From contig VZSE01002186.1 of the NCBI GenBank assembly GCA_013398275.1, positions 6,429-70,428 of the forward strand: 64,000 bases of DNA. Direction: 5' to 3'. The first letter of the stretch is position 1; every line of letters begins with the position of its first letter. Below the pieces are notes generated by a model. It saw only the letters and a program-made list of their open reading frames with translations, was not told the origin of the DNA and did no database searches. Both the position numbers and the translations under genes were made by a program. This document shows positions 49,426-62,100 of this stretch, in pieces. This stretch comes from Promerops cafer. Taxonomy: Eukaryota > Chordata > Aves > Passeriformes > Nectariniidae.

Positions 49426-52400
49426 CACTATTTGAAAAGATGCCATTCCACAAAAAAATTTTAAAAAGCTTTCTGACACACATCTTAGCCTAACCTGAGG
49501 ACCTGCACCCCAGAAGATCCTGTTGTCAGAGAAATTGCAAACTACTGCAGAGAATGTGAAAGTCTGTGTCACCCTTGATGACTGTGAGTGCCAGCAATGT
49601 CAATAGACACTTCTGTTGAATTAAGGGTAGTACAGATGGCTCTGACTAACAGAGCTACCATTTCAACTTTACCTTCAGCAATACCGTGATATTGTTCATT
49701 TTTTTATTCCCAGTAAGGGACACAGCACAGAAAAGACATCCTATGGGAGCTAGGGACCTTCAGCCAAGCTCTCTTGTTACCATGATTTCTAATGCACAAG
49801 CCTTTCAGGGAACATCTGACTATACCTGCTGATTCATTCTGACAAATGCTATCAATTCACTGCACTTTTTCAAGGGAAGGGTTGCAGGAGTAGCTTTAGG
49901 CAAGAAGGAGTCATAAAGAGTCCTATGTTCAGTGGAGCCAGGATAAGTTGCTCTCTCTTAAGTGATACATTCTTGAATACGCCCCTCACATAGATCGCTA
50001 TCGTTGCCTATATATGTGTGTGTACATCCACCTCACCAGACCATCTTAACAGGTATTACTCTGCTCTTCGTGTGACCCAGGCACCCCATCCCAGCATGTG
50101 CTGCAGAGAGTTAATCATCCTCTTTGATAATAGGTCAAGTGTTAAGTAAACATAACAATATCACTTCTCTCCAAAGGCTGCAGCACAGGCAGTGTCTCTC
50201 CAGAGACAGAAAAGACTGTAAGGAAAGCCAAGGGGAACCTTTAACTTTAAGAAGAAAACTGGGATATAGCTGTTAGATTTTAGGGAAAAAAGCTGCGGCA
50301 TTCTTGAATATTAAGAATAGAAAGCCTTTCTCTTCAGAGCAACACAGAAAGAGAATGCAAGTCCTCTGTCAATGGTAGTCACAATTTAATTACTGCATCC
50401 CATGCCTTGTGGATTAAGTACATAAAAATAAGCAGAAATATATCACTCTGGTTAGTGTTGTGTAAGGAGTTTTAACTACCACATCTAATTAGCTTTGCAT
50501 TTCCTCATGGCACTCATTTCCTCCATCTTTCCTTGACTGTGAAATTACCCCATAGTCAGGACTGACCCAGAGGTCCTGCTCAATCCCCTGATTTGCAGAC
50601 AATAACATTGCAAAAAAAAAAAACCCTTACCACAGTTTTTCATGTACCTAAAAATACACTGAATTCCCAGTAGCTGGGCACAGTGTGGATAAAACTGGTG
50701 TGCTCAAAGGATTACAACATATGGAGGAAGGCTAAGCTGACTTCTTCAAGCTAGGTTAGTCAAAGCTTAGTCCAAAACATCAGTTCCTAAACTATAGAAA
50801 CAGGCTGTAATCCCTGTTGTGACAATCAAGAAGTGCAGACAGTCCCAGATAGGTACCTCTTGCCCTTAGCTCTACAACAGCTCTACAGTAGCATTCCAGC
50901 TGTGGCAACACAGGGCACAGCCTGGCTTCCCTGGCACTTATCCTCTTCTAAGCTATAGTCAGACAGCTACCAGTGCCTGAGCCATCTAGTTCAAAACTAG
51001 CACAACTCTGTTTTTACTAGATTCCCACTCACAGCTCTGCCTGTAGGATTAAAGCTTTGTCACACCAAAGGAGTGGGGGAATTCTGTGACATTTAAACAA
51101 TGAGTAACACCGTGAAGAATACCTACTAAGTACTAATCCTACCAGCTGGGGAGATGCTCTCAGGTACATATTACGATGTGACATCATTTTTTACGGCCAA
51201 AATATTTTTATGCCTGATTCAACAAATAATTCTGTGACATCCTCTTCCATAACTGAATTTCTATTACATAGGTACTCTGTGAAATACGGAAACATATTTT
51301 AAATAACTTTTTTAATATTCATAAAACTACTGAAATAGTGTTGTTTCCAATCCAAATATATTATTCTGTAACACAGCCCTGGATTTGCACAGCAGAATGT
51401 CAAAGCTTTTTCATTGCTAATCTGACAGGTAATATATTTTAACTAAATGATCTACCTATACATATTACAAATTATTAGTTGTCAATTAGATACACCAGTA
51501 ATACAGGCAATTATATGTTTCAAGTAACAAACCTGTACTTTGACTTGCATTTACAGATTAATTAGCACTTCTGGAAAGTTTCTAGAAATTGAGCATTCAA
51601 AGTAGCAGTAACAAAGTAGTTTTGATCCAGTTCTTTCTCACCCTTCTTTTATCCTGTAACTTTTATTCTCCACACGTTCCACCTTAAGAGGGAGTATTTA
51701 TCCTCTCAGAAATACATACATTTTTCCTTATGGAGAGTTCTGCAAATAATTTCTTTTGCATCTTAAAAATACAGCAAAATAATCCAAAATTCTTCTCATC
51801 TCCATTAACTTTTTTTTACAAGATAACAATTCATCCTGTTCCAAGGGCCTGGATCATAAAGAGCAGAACTATTTGGTGGCCTTGTTGAAAATGGTTTGCT
51901 TTATAGGCATATAAAAGTATCATTAGGAAAGGGGTTTGAACCCAGTGCGGAGCAAGAGAGAGCAACTAGTGAAATGTAAGCAACATTCCTCCATTAAATG
52001 GTCCTAGCTTCAAACCAAAATGCAAAATCATAGTTCAGTTCCTACACAGCACTTTGAGAGCTTTGGTTATGCACTAATTACAATATGCATTGAAACGAAC
52101 ACAAAGCACAAACCCTTGAAAGTCATTAAGAATGAATTCTTGCCCTCTGGACAGCTCTCTGGCAAAAATCAGCTCTATTTCTGGGAGGCCGGTGACAAAG
52201 GACAGAATTTTTACCCATGACTGAGCACATAGAAGAATGTTTTTTGGTCTGTTTTCATAAATTCTAGAGAAAGGCTTTTAGAGGTGTCTGTGTGGAGATG
52301 AGCAGAAGGAATGCTGTTCTCTGAAATCCTAAATGGAAGAGTTTTTAATGACTTCAGCTGATAAAAATCCTAACACTCAGTTATGTCTCAGGATCTACAA

Positions 52401-54960
52401 CAAAGATAAAATAGGAACTATGAGTCTTACAATACATGGGAATTAATGGGTGTCTGTGGTGTCTAATTTTTTTTACTATGTAAGCGTGTGGTACCAATTG
52501 CAATTTTAAAAAGCAAGAAAGCCATTACTATGGAAGCAGATCTTACAAATTGCATCCTTCATACCAATAGTGTGGGCTTCACCAACAGCTTTTGGGTTTT
52601 AAGTTTATGAATGAAGTTATCTTAATACAAGATAAAGTTTCCATATTTAATTTGGCATGACCTATTAATTAAGGGACTATTCAACCAGTATTGGAATGAA
52701 ACATAAACCTGTCCATAGCTTACTAGCAGACCCTCCTTCATCCATTAGCCACGAAAGGCATTGCAACTATTTAATGTTCTATTCTCTTTATTAAAACCAG
52801 AGATAGAGAGTTAGAGAGTTATAGAGAGAGATACAAGATAAATAACAACTAACATACCTAATAATAACAACATACACACCTAAGTCACATTTGAGAGAGG
52901 GTTTTACCTTCAGAGCACTTTTCTAGCTGGGAAATATAGAAATTCAACAAAGCCATTTGTTTTGTGCTCCTTTCTACAATGAATGCCCTTCTTCTGCTCT
53001 GAAATGCCTTTCAGAAGGGTAGTACAAGCCAAACTGAACTGAAAACTTTGAATTAAATAAGGTGCTTTTAAAAAAAAAGTGTCTCCTGTACAGTAAGGGC
53101 AGCCCTAGCATGGGTTTGCACAGAGGAAAAAGATTATTTTTTATCTTTCACTCTTATTTTACTGTGTTTAGTCAATATTTCATGGAGGCAAGCAAATTAT
53201 TTTCCCAAACAGAAACTGCAAAGGAAATCCTAGCACTGTGCAAGTCAAATTTTCTGTTAAAATATCAGTGTTTGTTAAGTGTTTGTGCAGCTTTTGCGAT
53301 GCCTTCTAGAGGACTGATAATGCAGAAAGCTGAATAAAAGATAAGCTGGAATCCACTATGCTTCATATATAACTACTTTAGGAATGCAGCTGACTGTTCA
53401 AGAACACACTATGACAGAAAGAGTGAGCACAAATTCCAGCTTAAATTCTCTGTTGGGCTTTTGCTGTCATGAGCAGCAGCACCACCATTTGCTTGCTGTG
53501 CTGTGCGCCATATCAATACAGGGGAAGGAAAAGAGCCCCAGGAAGCTTCCACCTCTAACTTAAAAGTGTCCTTTTCATGTCATTTCACAGAAGACATTTT
53601 CTCTGTTTTCAGAGTGGGATTGTGGAACACTCCTGATTTACAGCATGTATGGCACAATACATGTGCAGCTGGAGTTCCACTAGATTACAGACAAGAGCTA
53701 TCCAACAGTACTCAAAAATCAGGACGTGCCAGAGCCCTCAGGAGAACACCCTCTCTCTTTTCCTTCATCACTCACTGACACCCAGCACTCCAGACTCTGA
53801 GGAGAAGAAAGAAATACAAGTCTTTAGTCCAAATAATAGTAAGCTTTAAAACACAGTCAACACAGCAACATCTCTATGTCAAAAGCTACTATACATTTAA
53901 TACAATGTTAGATTACCTTACATGATATTAAATGGGGATTTTGTGATCCCTTATCTAATATAACAAAATTTCCATTTAAGGCCATGCCAGAACAAACTAT
54001 GCTACATTTGTCACCCTTCCCAACACAATTCAGTTCTCAATTACTCTTCCTTTAGACTCTAAACCTCTAACTAGAAAGCCCCCAGACAGTCAACTAGCAC
54101 AATAGATAAGTGGATTTTATAAAATTATTCATTTTTTCCCTTACTTTAATTTAAAAACTTGTTAATAACTTGTTACTAATCAGCACAGAAGTGCCTACAC
54201 TATTAGCTAAAAACAGGAAAACTGCATTATTTTGCATGTTCATCACTTTGTATTACTTTTGTACCATATCTTTGTCTCCTGGATTCTAATTTGAGAATTT
54301 CCGTCTGCCCTTTGTGACCACAGCACATACAAGGCAATTTTTAACAGTATTTTTTTGCAAGGTACTGTAAATATGTATGTTCCAGGAACCTTAAAGTTGT
54401 TAAACTGAAAAAAAGAAAAAAGGCATGTAATTTTATACAAATAAAAACTGCTGTCCCATGAGTCTGCCCATTCTTGGTGCAGTTTGATACAACATAAATA
54501 CAGAATTTCCTGCCTACTGCTAGAGTTTGCTTGAAATTCAGGGGTTTTGGATTTAACACCTTTGTGGTGTTTGTAGTACAGCATTTCTGCTGCAATATTC
54601 AATTATTTTCTCTAATTACATTTATTTTCTGAAAGAAGTAAGAAATAATAAGTTTTAAAACAGAAAATCTCTCTGATTATCATCAGAGATGAGCTATAAA
54701 CTGCCATCTTTGAGACTTCTCCAATAAGACATTGCTTTTATAGTGGAAACCACAGGCTGACTTAAATACAAGGGAAACCATAGAGCTTTCCTCTAATTCA
54801 TGTGGGTAAGTCAGAGGCATTAATGCATGCTCATGAGAGAATTTTGAAAATCTTGCATAAATATTCATGAGAAGAAATGACCATATGTTTTCAGCCATAG
54901 GCCCTTGCTTTCACCCACTGCTATGATTCACAGCTGTGCATACCAGCTGAGAATGCTGCG
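49426..54960. other. Non-coding DNA, no gene seen
   Basis: No gene or confident repeat. An AGATAGAGAGTTAGAGAG-like purine repeat lies at 52800-52835. The part at 51421-51570 is rich in homeodomain-type TAAT sites and is listed separately. A 19-base segment at about 52908-52926 (minus strand) has a strong acceptor and donor but is too short to interpret. Confidence 0.5.
51421..51570. promoter_or_regulatory. Cluster of homeodomain-type sites (possible enhancer)
   Basis: Within about 100 bases lie ATTATTAG (51471-51478), CAATTAG (51483-51489), CAATTATA (about 51508) and TTAATTAG (51558-51565). They sit in AT-rich sequence without repeat character. Such clusters occur in conserved vertebrate enhancers. 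AT-rich DNA also produces them by chance, and conservation cannot be judged here. Confidence 0.15.
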
Positions 54961-55030
54961 CAGACCTTTGGTTACAAACTTTAAGACTGGCCTTGATGAT
55001 CTTAAAAATCAGCCTGATGATTCAATGAAA
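54961..55030 (+). mobile_element. Short CR1-like 3' tail
   Basis: GGCCTTGATGATCTTAAAAATC followed by AGCCTGATGATTCAATGA (54989-55028) follows the CR1 tail pattern (GGACTTGATGATCTTAAAGGTC, CCAACC, ATGATTCTATGA) with one small deletion. Plus-strand orientation. Only the last 40 to 70 bases are recognisable. Confidence 0.5.
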
Positions 55031-56584
55031 TTGTTTAAAAGACAGTCACAGAAATGCCAATATGCCCATTCCAAGTCTTGGGGTGCTCCTAACAACAGGC
55101 TGGATCTTAAAAACATAGCCAAACACTATGATACTAACTTGGACATATATAACGAATTGAATGGTTAGGAAAATAAAAGTGACAAAAGTATGGTAATACT
55201 GCACTTAGGGTTTCTCCCACCAACAGCAGGAGCAGTCTGCTTCTATTCCAATCCTGTTTATTTCAGGAAAGATTCAGTTGGGTCAAAAAAGAACAAAGCT
55301 TCTGCAAAATAAGGCCGTGACACATTTTATAATTTTGAATGAAATCCTGACATTGTGTAAATTTGTGTTTGCTGAGAAGTGCTGGCAGCATGACTTACTG
55401 GGAAATGGGAAAGCTGAGACTCCAGAGCCTGGAGAGAAAAGGTTTATTACTTATGGAAAGGACAAGTTGAGGATACACAGAACAAGAATTCGCAGGCATA
55501 CTTTTAACTTCAGTAAAGGGTCTTGAATAACTCTACCTTGACTACTTTAATTCATTTACTTAAAATTTCCCCTGGCACCTGCCCTGATCTCTAATCATCT
55601 CACATCATGAAATTCACATTTAAAATCTTCAATAATTCAGTTGTTCAATTAGTCGGCCAATCAATTATTCAGCTATTGATCTGCCCCACAAGGAAAATAA
55701 AACTTTAATGGATGGACAGTTAAATTTTCACAAACAGAGGAACCTGTGTTGCTGATTACAACTTAGATTTGATCTCTACCCAGGCACAATTCCTGGGGGG
55801 CAAAGGTGGGGGGAAGTCAATTTTTTTTCCCCTTTGCAGTTCTTAGATTAGGTCTACTATAGTTCCAGAAAATTAGAAATATCTGAAAGTTTCTGTCTCT
55901 TTGTCAGCACAAGTAACATTACAGTTGATGCTTATCTACCTCACCACCTTCTTGCTCAGGAAATGATTATGATTGAAGTGATGCTTTGGTCTGGAGATAA
56001 TCACACACTCCTCTAAAAGCTATAATGGAAATTTCAAACCTCAGTTGCATTGTTTTGCTCCTTGCTTTTCCTATTCTAGATGTAATTTCTTCATAAGGGA
56101 GCCTTCCAAATGTTTTCTCTTTCCTCTTATAAGCTACTTATTTCTGATCTACATCTTTCTTTTTAAGCCTGCTCCCAAACAGTTCCTCCTCCTCCCTTCC
56201 TCAGTGATCACTATGCTGAAAGTCTATCTCTTTCAATCTCCTTTCACAAGAACAATGCTGTAGGTTTGTACAAAGACTCTGCTTGCTTGGAAACCATTCC
56301 TACAGTTCTACAGTTCGTCACTGGTGTCCCAAAGCACTGAGACAATATTAAATGACTTGGCCAACTAAGTTCATCCCAGGACACAGAATTACTCCTGCAG
56401 ATACTCCAACTTCTGTGCTGCTTAAACCCTGCCACCATCAGTTTCATACCCTCCTGTCAGCTCAAAAAGGGGAAAGCGCCACCAGTCAGTTACTGACACA
56501 CCAGCACAGCATTACATGGTATTTTTTAAATCAAACCTATTTTCTACTGTCACGGCCTCTAGATTTTTATTTTATTCCATTGCA
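55031..56584. other. Non-coding DNA, no gene seen
   Basis: AT-rich, no recognised element. Short frames only. Confidence 0.55.
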
Positions 56585-56632
56585 GGAAGGAAGGAAGGAA
56601 GGAAGGAAGGAAGGAAGGAAGGAAGGAAGGAA
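56585..56632 (+). repeat. GGAA microsatellite, 12 perfect copies
   Basis: Forty-eight bases of uninterrupted GGAA. The 128-codon plus-strand frame running across it (an EGRK-type repeat) is a by-product. GGAA is the core of ETS-factor sites, so such tracts can act as enhancers, but nothing here shows that. Confidence 0.97.
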
Positions 56633-57988
56633 AATAATAAAGGAGAATACACACTTTCCAGAAATGAAGACAGCTATTTTCAAAACATTTTCTGATGAAC
56701 AACACATATCACAAGATTTGGTATTTTTATGGGAATAAGAATAGCAAAGAAAAGTGAGTGGAAAGTGAGTCACCAATGGGGCTCAACCAGCAGTAGCCCT
56801 GCACTGGTCATCCCAGTACAGGTGATAAAATAATTCAAAAGGGGCAAGATGCCTGGATTTCCTCCATGAGCTCTTAGAGAGTTATATGGTTCTTACCACA
56901 TTTACCAGTGCCCATCAGTCAAGCCTACAAATTTTGACTTTTACTGATTCTGTCCTAGGCTGATGAAAGTTCTAAGACCTACTTTCAGGAAGAGAGAGGA
57001 GGAGAGAGTTCATGGAAAACATGTGATATGTAGTACACATGCACATAGACCCATAAGCAACTTCAGCTTCCCCATTAGGGGGTTTTCCCCTTATAGGAAA
57101 CAGAGCAGCCATTGCTTTGCAAGATTGCAGCAAATTGCTACTTAACAATACCCATAGGCTACCAAAGGTATCCATCTTGAAAAGAAGCTTTCAATGCAGT
57201 GAAACATTTCTAATCAATAATTTGTAGCTTGTGATCATATTAAATGGTAACGCAGTGCCTTCTCCTCCCTCCAGAATCAAAACAATGGCACTTAAGCCAA
57301 AAGATAAAAACACAACTTGTCTAATTTTTGGTTTAATGTGTACCAAATTTATGTAAGGTTTTGTAGATAATATTTTTTTCTAGTAAAGCACAAGTATACA
57401 AATAATAAATCAACTTCATCAAATTATTGGGAAATATTCATTGAAGAGGAAAAAATCAATAACTTTAATGCCAATAGAACTCAAATCACAAAATTGTCAA
57501 TGATAGCTTAGTAGTTACTTTAAATAGGCATTGAATAATTGACATACCCTGAGGAATAATTACAGGCTATATTAAGATGACAGCAGTTCAAATTCGTAAA
57601 GCTTAGAGTGTATGCCATAAAGTGCCAAAGACACACTGAATGAGCCCCAATTCTTTTGCAGCTGTTCTCATCCCACATTTATTCTCCCTGTTATCTACGC
57701 ACAAAGAACAACAAAGTACCTTCAATCTAAATCAACCTGAATGCTTTGGCCTGTGGATAACTTTGACAGTAAAATGCACCTACAAAGGATCCAAAGAATA
57801 AGGCAATAGCAGTGTTTTCCAGAGCAATATGACTACAGGTTTTTTTATTTATTTGCCTTGAAAGAAGGCAGTGCATCTTTTCAGAACTATGGGGTTTTAT
57901 TTCTCTGGCATTCTGTATTTTATTGTGCCCAAAGATCCATGTTTCAGCTTATGCTGGAAGCTGTGGCCTCAGTCCAATACTTGGTTGC
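56633..57988. other. Non-coding DNA, no gene seen
   Basis: No gene or repeat recognised between the microsatellite and the LTR. Confidence 0.55.
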
Positions 57989-59115
57989 TGTATTGGGTTT
58001 TTGTGGCCATGTTTTGATAGCAGTGGGACTACACAGGTGGCTTCTGTGAGAATCTGCTGGAACCATCCTCCATGCCCCACAGACCCAATCTGAACCAGCT
58101 CCAAGATGGACCCACTGCTGGCCAAGGTTGAGCCCATCAGCAATAGTGGCAACACCTCTGGAATAACTGAGTAAAGAAGGGAAGAAAGTCCCTGCACAGG
58201 AGCAACTGGAGCCCCAGAAGAGAGGACTGAGAACACGTGAGAGTGACAACCTTGCAGACACCAAGGTCAGTACAGAAGGAGGTGCAGGAACGGCTCCAGG
58301 TGCCAGAGATGAGATTCCCCCACACTCTGTGGTGAAGACCATGGTAAGGAAGGCTGTGCCCCTGCAGCCCACTGAGGTCCACACTGCAGCCAATATGAAC
58401 CTGCCTTGTGTGGAAGACTGCATGCTGGAGAAAGTGGATGTCCAAAGGAGGCTGTGATTTAGGTATTCCATGCTGGATCAGGGTCCTGGAAGAACCTGTG
58501 ACCCCATGGAGAGAAAAGCCCACGCTGGAACAGGTTTGTTGGCAGGATCTGTTACCACATGGGGGATCCACAGTGGAGGAGCCTGTTCCTGAAGGACTGC
58601 CCCCATGGAAGGGACCTATGCTAGAGCAGTTCGTGTAGAACTGCAGCCCATGGGAAGGACTCACCTTGGATAGTTCATGGAGGAGTGTCTCCTATTGAAG
58701 AGATCCCATGACGGAGCAGGGTAGAGTGAGGAGTTCTTCCTCTGAGGAGGAAGGAACAGCGGAGACATGTGATGAACTGACCTAGTCCCAATTCCCTAGC
58801 CCCCTAAGTCACTGAAGGGGAGGAGGTAGAGAACTCAAGAGTAAAGTTGAGCACAAGAAAAAGGGAGGGGTGGAGGGAAGGTGTTTTTAAGATTTGTTTT
58901 TATTTTCACATTAACTTACTCTGATTTTATTGGTAATAAATTAACTAATTAATTTTCCCAAGTCGAATCTGTTTTGCCCATGACAGCAACTGGTGAGTGA
59001 TCTCTCCCCATCCTTATCTCAACTCACAAGTCTTTCATTATATTTCCTCTTCTCTGTCCAGCTGAGAAGGGGAGTGATAGGGCAGCTCCGGTGGCCACCT
59101 GGTATCCAGACAGCT
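57989..59115 (+). mobile_element. ERVL-type solo LTR, nearly full length
   Basis: It begins TGTATTGGG at 57989 and carries CCAAGATGGACCCACTGCTGG and GGCCAAGGTTGAGCCCATCAGC early on. A CATGGAG/CTGGAGCAGG-rich middle follows, then AATAAA at 58935-58940, GTTTTGCCCATGACAGCAACTGGTGAGTGA and the end section GTCCAGCTGAGAAGGGGAGTGATAG-GGTGGCCACCTGG near 59100. This is the general plan of bird ERVL LTRs. The last 30 or so bases are missing or decayed, and no internal region is attached. Two overlapping minus-strand frames of 175 codons are compositional, as in the copy at 44536. Confidence 0.8.
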
Positions 59116-62100
59116 GTATTAATCAGTTCAATAATTAACTCTTCCTAAAGTAAAACTTCTTGTTTACAGGCTACTTTCCCTTTGAGACAGAAAAGACAAA
59201 GCCTAACTACAGACCTATCTAAGTAACTACTGGAAAAACAAATTTTATCTGATGCAAAATTTGCTTCATTTTTTTTCTCTTTGCTTTTCTTAGCTTTTTC
59301 TTCTTTCCTTATCCTTTAGGTTTGCATTTAAAATAAAATACTCCAGGCAAAATAGCTGTCAGCTCTATGTGCTGTAGTGCACTACTGTACTCAGAGTACA
59401 TGATATAACTTAAGAACTACCTGAAATACTAGGCAATTTTATCTCTATAATTTCAAAGTGGGGCTGACACATAACTTTATTTTTTGGCCTTATACTTTAG
59501 AGATCTATTTAGCCTTGAAATATATCAATCTGCAAATAAAGCAAGGCTTTTTCCCCAGAAATTCAACAGACTGACTCTATCATAACCAAACTCTGACTGT
59601 ACTGCTAATAATAATTTTTCATACTGTGAGATACAAATGTAGTTTGCAAATACTGTTACTAGTTGCAGGGTAGAAAATAATTCAATCAAAAGTCAGTATG
59701 ATTAGATTATTTTTCCCAGCACTGAAAAAAATATATTTTTTTTTCTATACACATTTCTATATACAGAGTTTTCTACAAATGGTGATTTCTGTTTTTTTAT
59801 ATCTCTGTTAAAAGAGGGGGATCCCTGAGCTACTTTGATTAATATACATCATAAAACAGGCTGGGCGGAGAGTGCTTTGGGTCAAAAAAGCCCTCCTTAA
59901 TTCATGTCTGCTTCTGCCAAGTTTGAAAGAAGAAATTTCTTTCCTCAAGCCTCCAAGTGAACCAGACATCAGAGAGATTATTCCCTCCTGGGAAACTGCT
60001 ACTAAACCCAGGTGTTAAGAGTACATCTGTATCTGTTGAATTCAAAAACCAGTGTTCTAGATGTTATCTTTGAAGTTCATCTAAAGGCCCAATGGATATA
60101 AACATAAGCAATCCTTATAAAATCTCTCCCCAAAATTCCACCATACCTACCCCAGGCAACACTTTTCACACAGGGACTCTCAAAATATTTTATTCATAGA
60201 CATGCAAACTGTAAGAAGTATACATTGACAAGCAAAGAAACAGATTAACCCTGCAGACCTTGAGGGGCATAAAAAAGTCTGTTTTCTTTGGATGAAGACT
60301 TAAGCCACTGCTTCCTCAGTGAGTTTAATATCTTCCTCCCACACTAGGTTTATTTTTTGTTCTAATTCTTTCCTGTGGCGCAGTCTGAAGTGCCTTCTAC
60401 TGTGTGCTTGGCAGCCATTCTTTCATTGTCCAGCTGCTTTCTCTTGCTATTAACACTGGGATGCCTTTGCTACCAATGGATAAAATTTACAAGCACATTT
60501 CAAGCAAGATTACAGGCGGTCTTCCTGCTCAACAAGAACAGTATGGAATTATGATTTCCAGAGGAGTACCTTCCACAAACAATGTATGCTGTTTCTCATT
60601 TCCTCTTGGCAAGAATGGTATATCCAATCTCTATTAATTGCTTCCTGTAGACACGCTTCTAAATAATAATAAAAAAATTAGGATGCTGATTATTTTAGGC
60701 AAATCCTTCTCAGTTTAAACTATCCATTGGGGAATAATCTGACATACAGCACAGCATCACTTGATTCATCACCATATGAGGCCAGACAGAAGTAAAAGGT
60801 GCTCAGAAAAATTTGCTGTTAGACCAACTTTGAAAGTTACACCTAGAGCTATCCTTCAAACACAGTTGATTTCTTAACCTAGAAATGACAACATTAAATG
60901 TGCTGACAAGACTCAGAGCTGTCCAATGTCCACAATACAAATATAGAGAGACCTTTCTCAAGTACTTATTTCAGCAATATCCAGCTTGGTCTGAAACTGA
61001 AAAATTCAGACTCAGAATAAACATGAGTAAATGTGTCAGACACTAAAGGACAACAGAAAAAGCTGATAAATCAGTCCATATTAAATGTGTCGAGACTACC
61101 TTATTAAATACCTATTATGTAATACTACTACTTATTAAATAAGTGGCATCTAGTGGATTAGGCACCTGAAAAAAAGTCAGGATATTTAAGACCTATTACT
61201 CTGTCTATAAACTGTTAGATGGTACCTGAAGAGTGTAGCATTCTCATGCTTCCTGGCCCTCCACCTTTATCCTCCAAACTTTGTAGAATGCTTTCAGTGC
61301 AAGGTTGTGCTTAAAAACATCACATTTTCACATGCATCTCCCACAAGCTACCTGTGAAAAACTAAAAATTTACCAGCATGGATTGCAAGTGTGTGTAATT
61401 GATATAAAGGTTACCCAAGAGACCAGTCCTCCTATCTTCCCACTCCTAAGTCCCCATAGCCTTATTCCTCTTCCCAAGACAGATTCCCTCTGACTCCCAT
61501 CACCTAAGGGATGCATTTCCAAGTACTACATCTTTGTAAGGGTGCAAACTGAACACATGAACATAACTGTGATTAACCAAACACTTGTCTACTGCAATTA
61601 TGTTTCTCTTTTTCATGAAGACGTAAAACATGGAACATGTGGAGCTAACAGGGATGTATTGCTTATTAAGCGCAGGAACACACAGAGTGTGAGCCAAGTG
61701 ATTAATGCTTCTTCAGCCAAGGGGAGACAGATTATCCCAGAGCTGCATTCCTGCACAGGGACTGTACACTGCAACATGCTTGCCAGGGCTGCCCCAGCTT
61801 AAAACAATGGTGACACCGCACTGACTTCCAGCTGGTTTATAAATGATATATATGTATCTTCCCTACTTGCCACCTAATTCCTTGAATACAACGACAGGAA
61901 TAAATTCAGTCCGGCCTCTTCTAACCACTGATCTGAACACAAATGCCAAGACCTGGGCAATGTAAGAGCTGGGGTAGTTTTCCCTATACAAACGTACACA
62001 AAGTATTAGGCCCAAGCTAAACATTAAATTAAGATTATATTAGTTGGATAGGTAGAAATGGATGACTTTTTATTTAGCAGGGAACAAAGAGATGTTTGAT

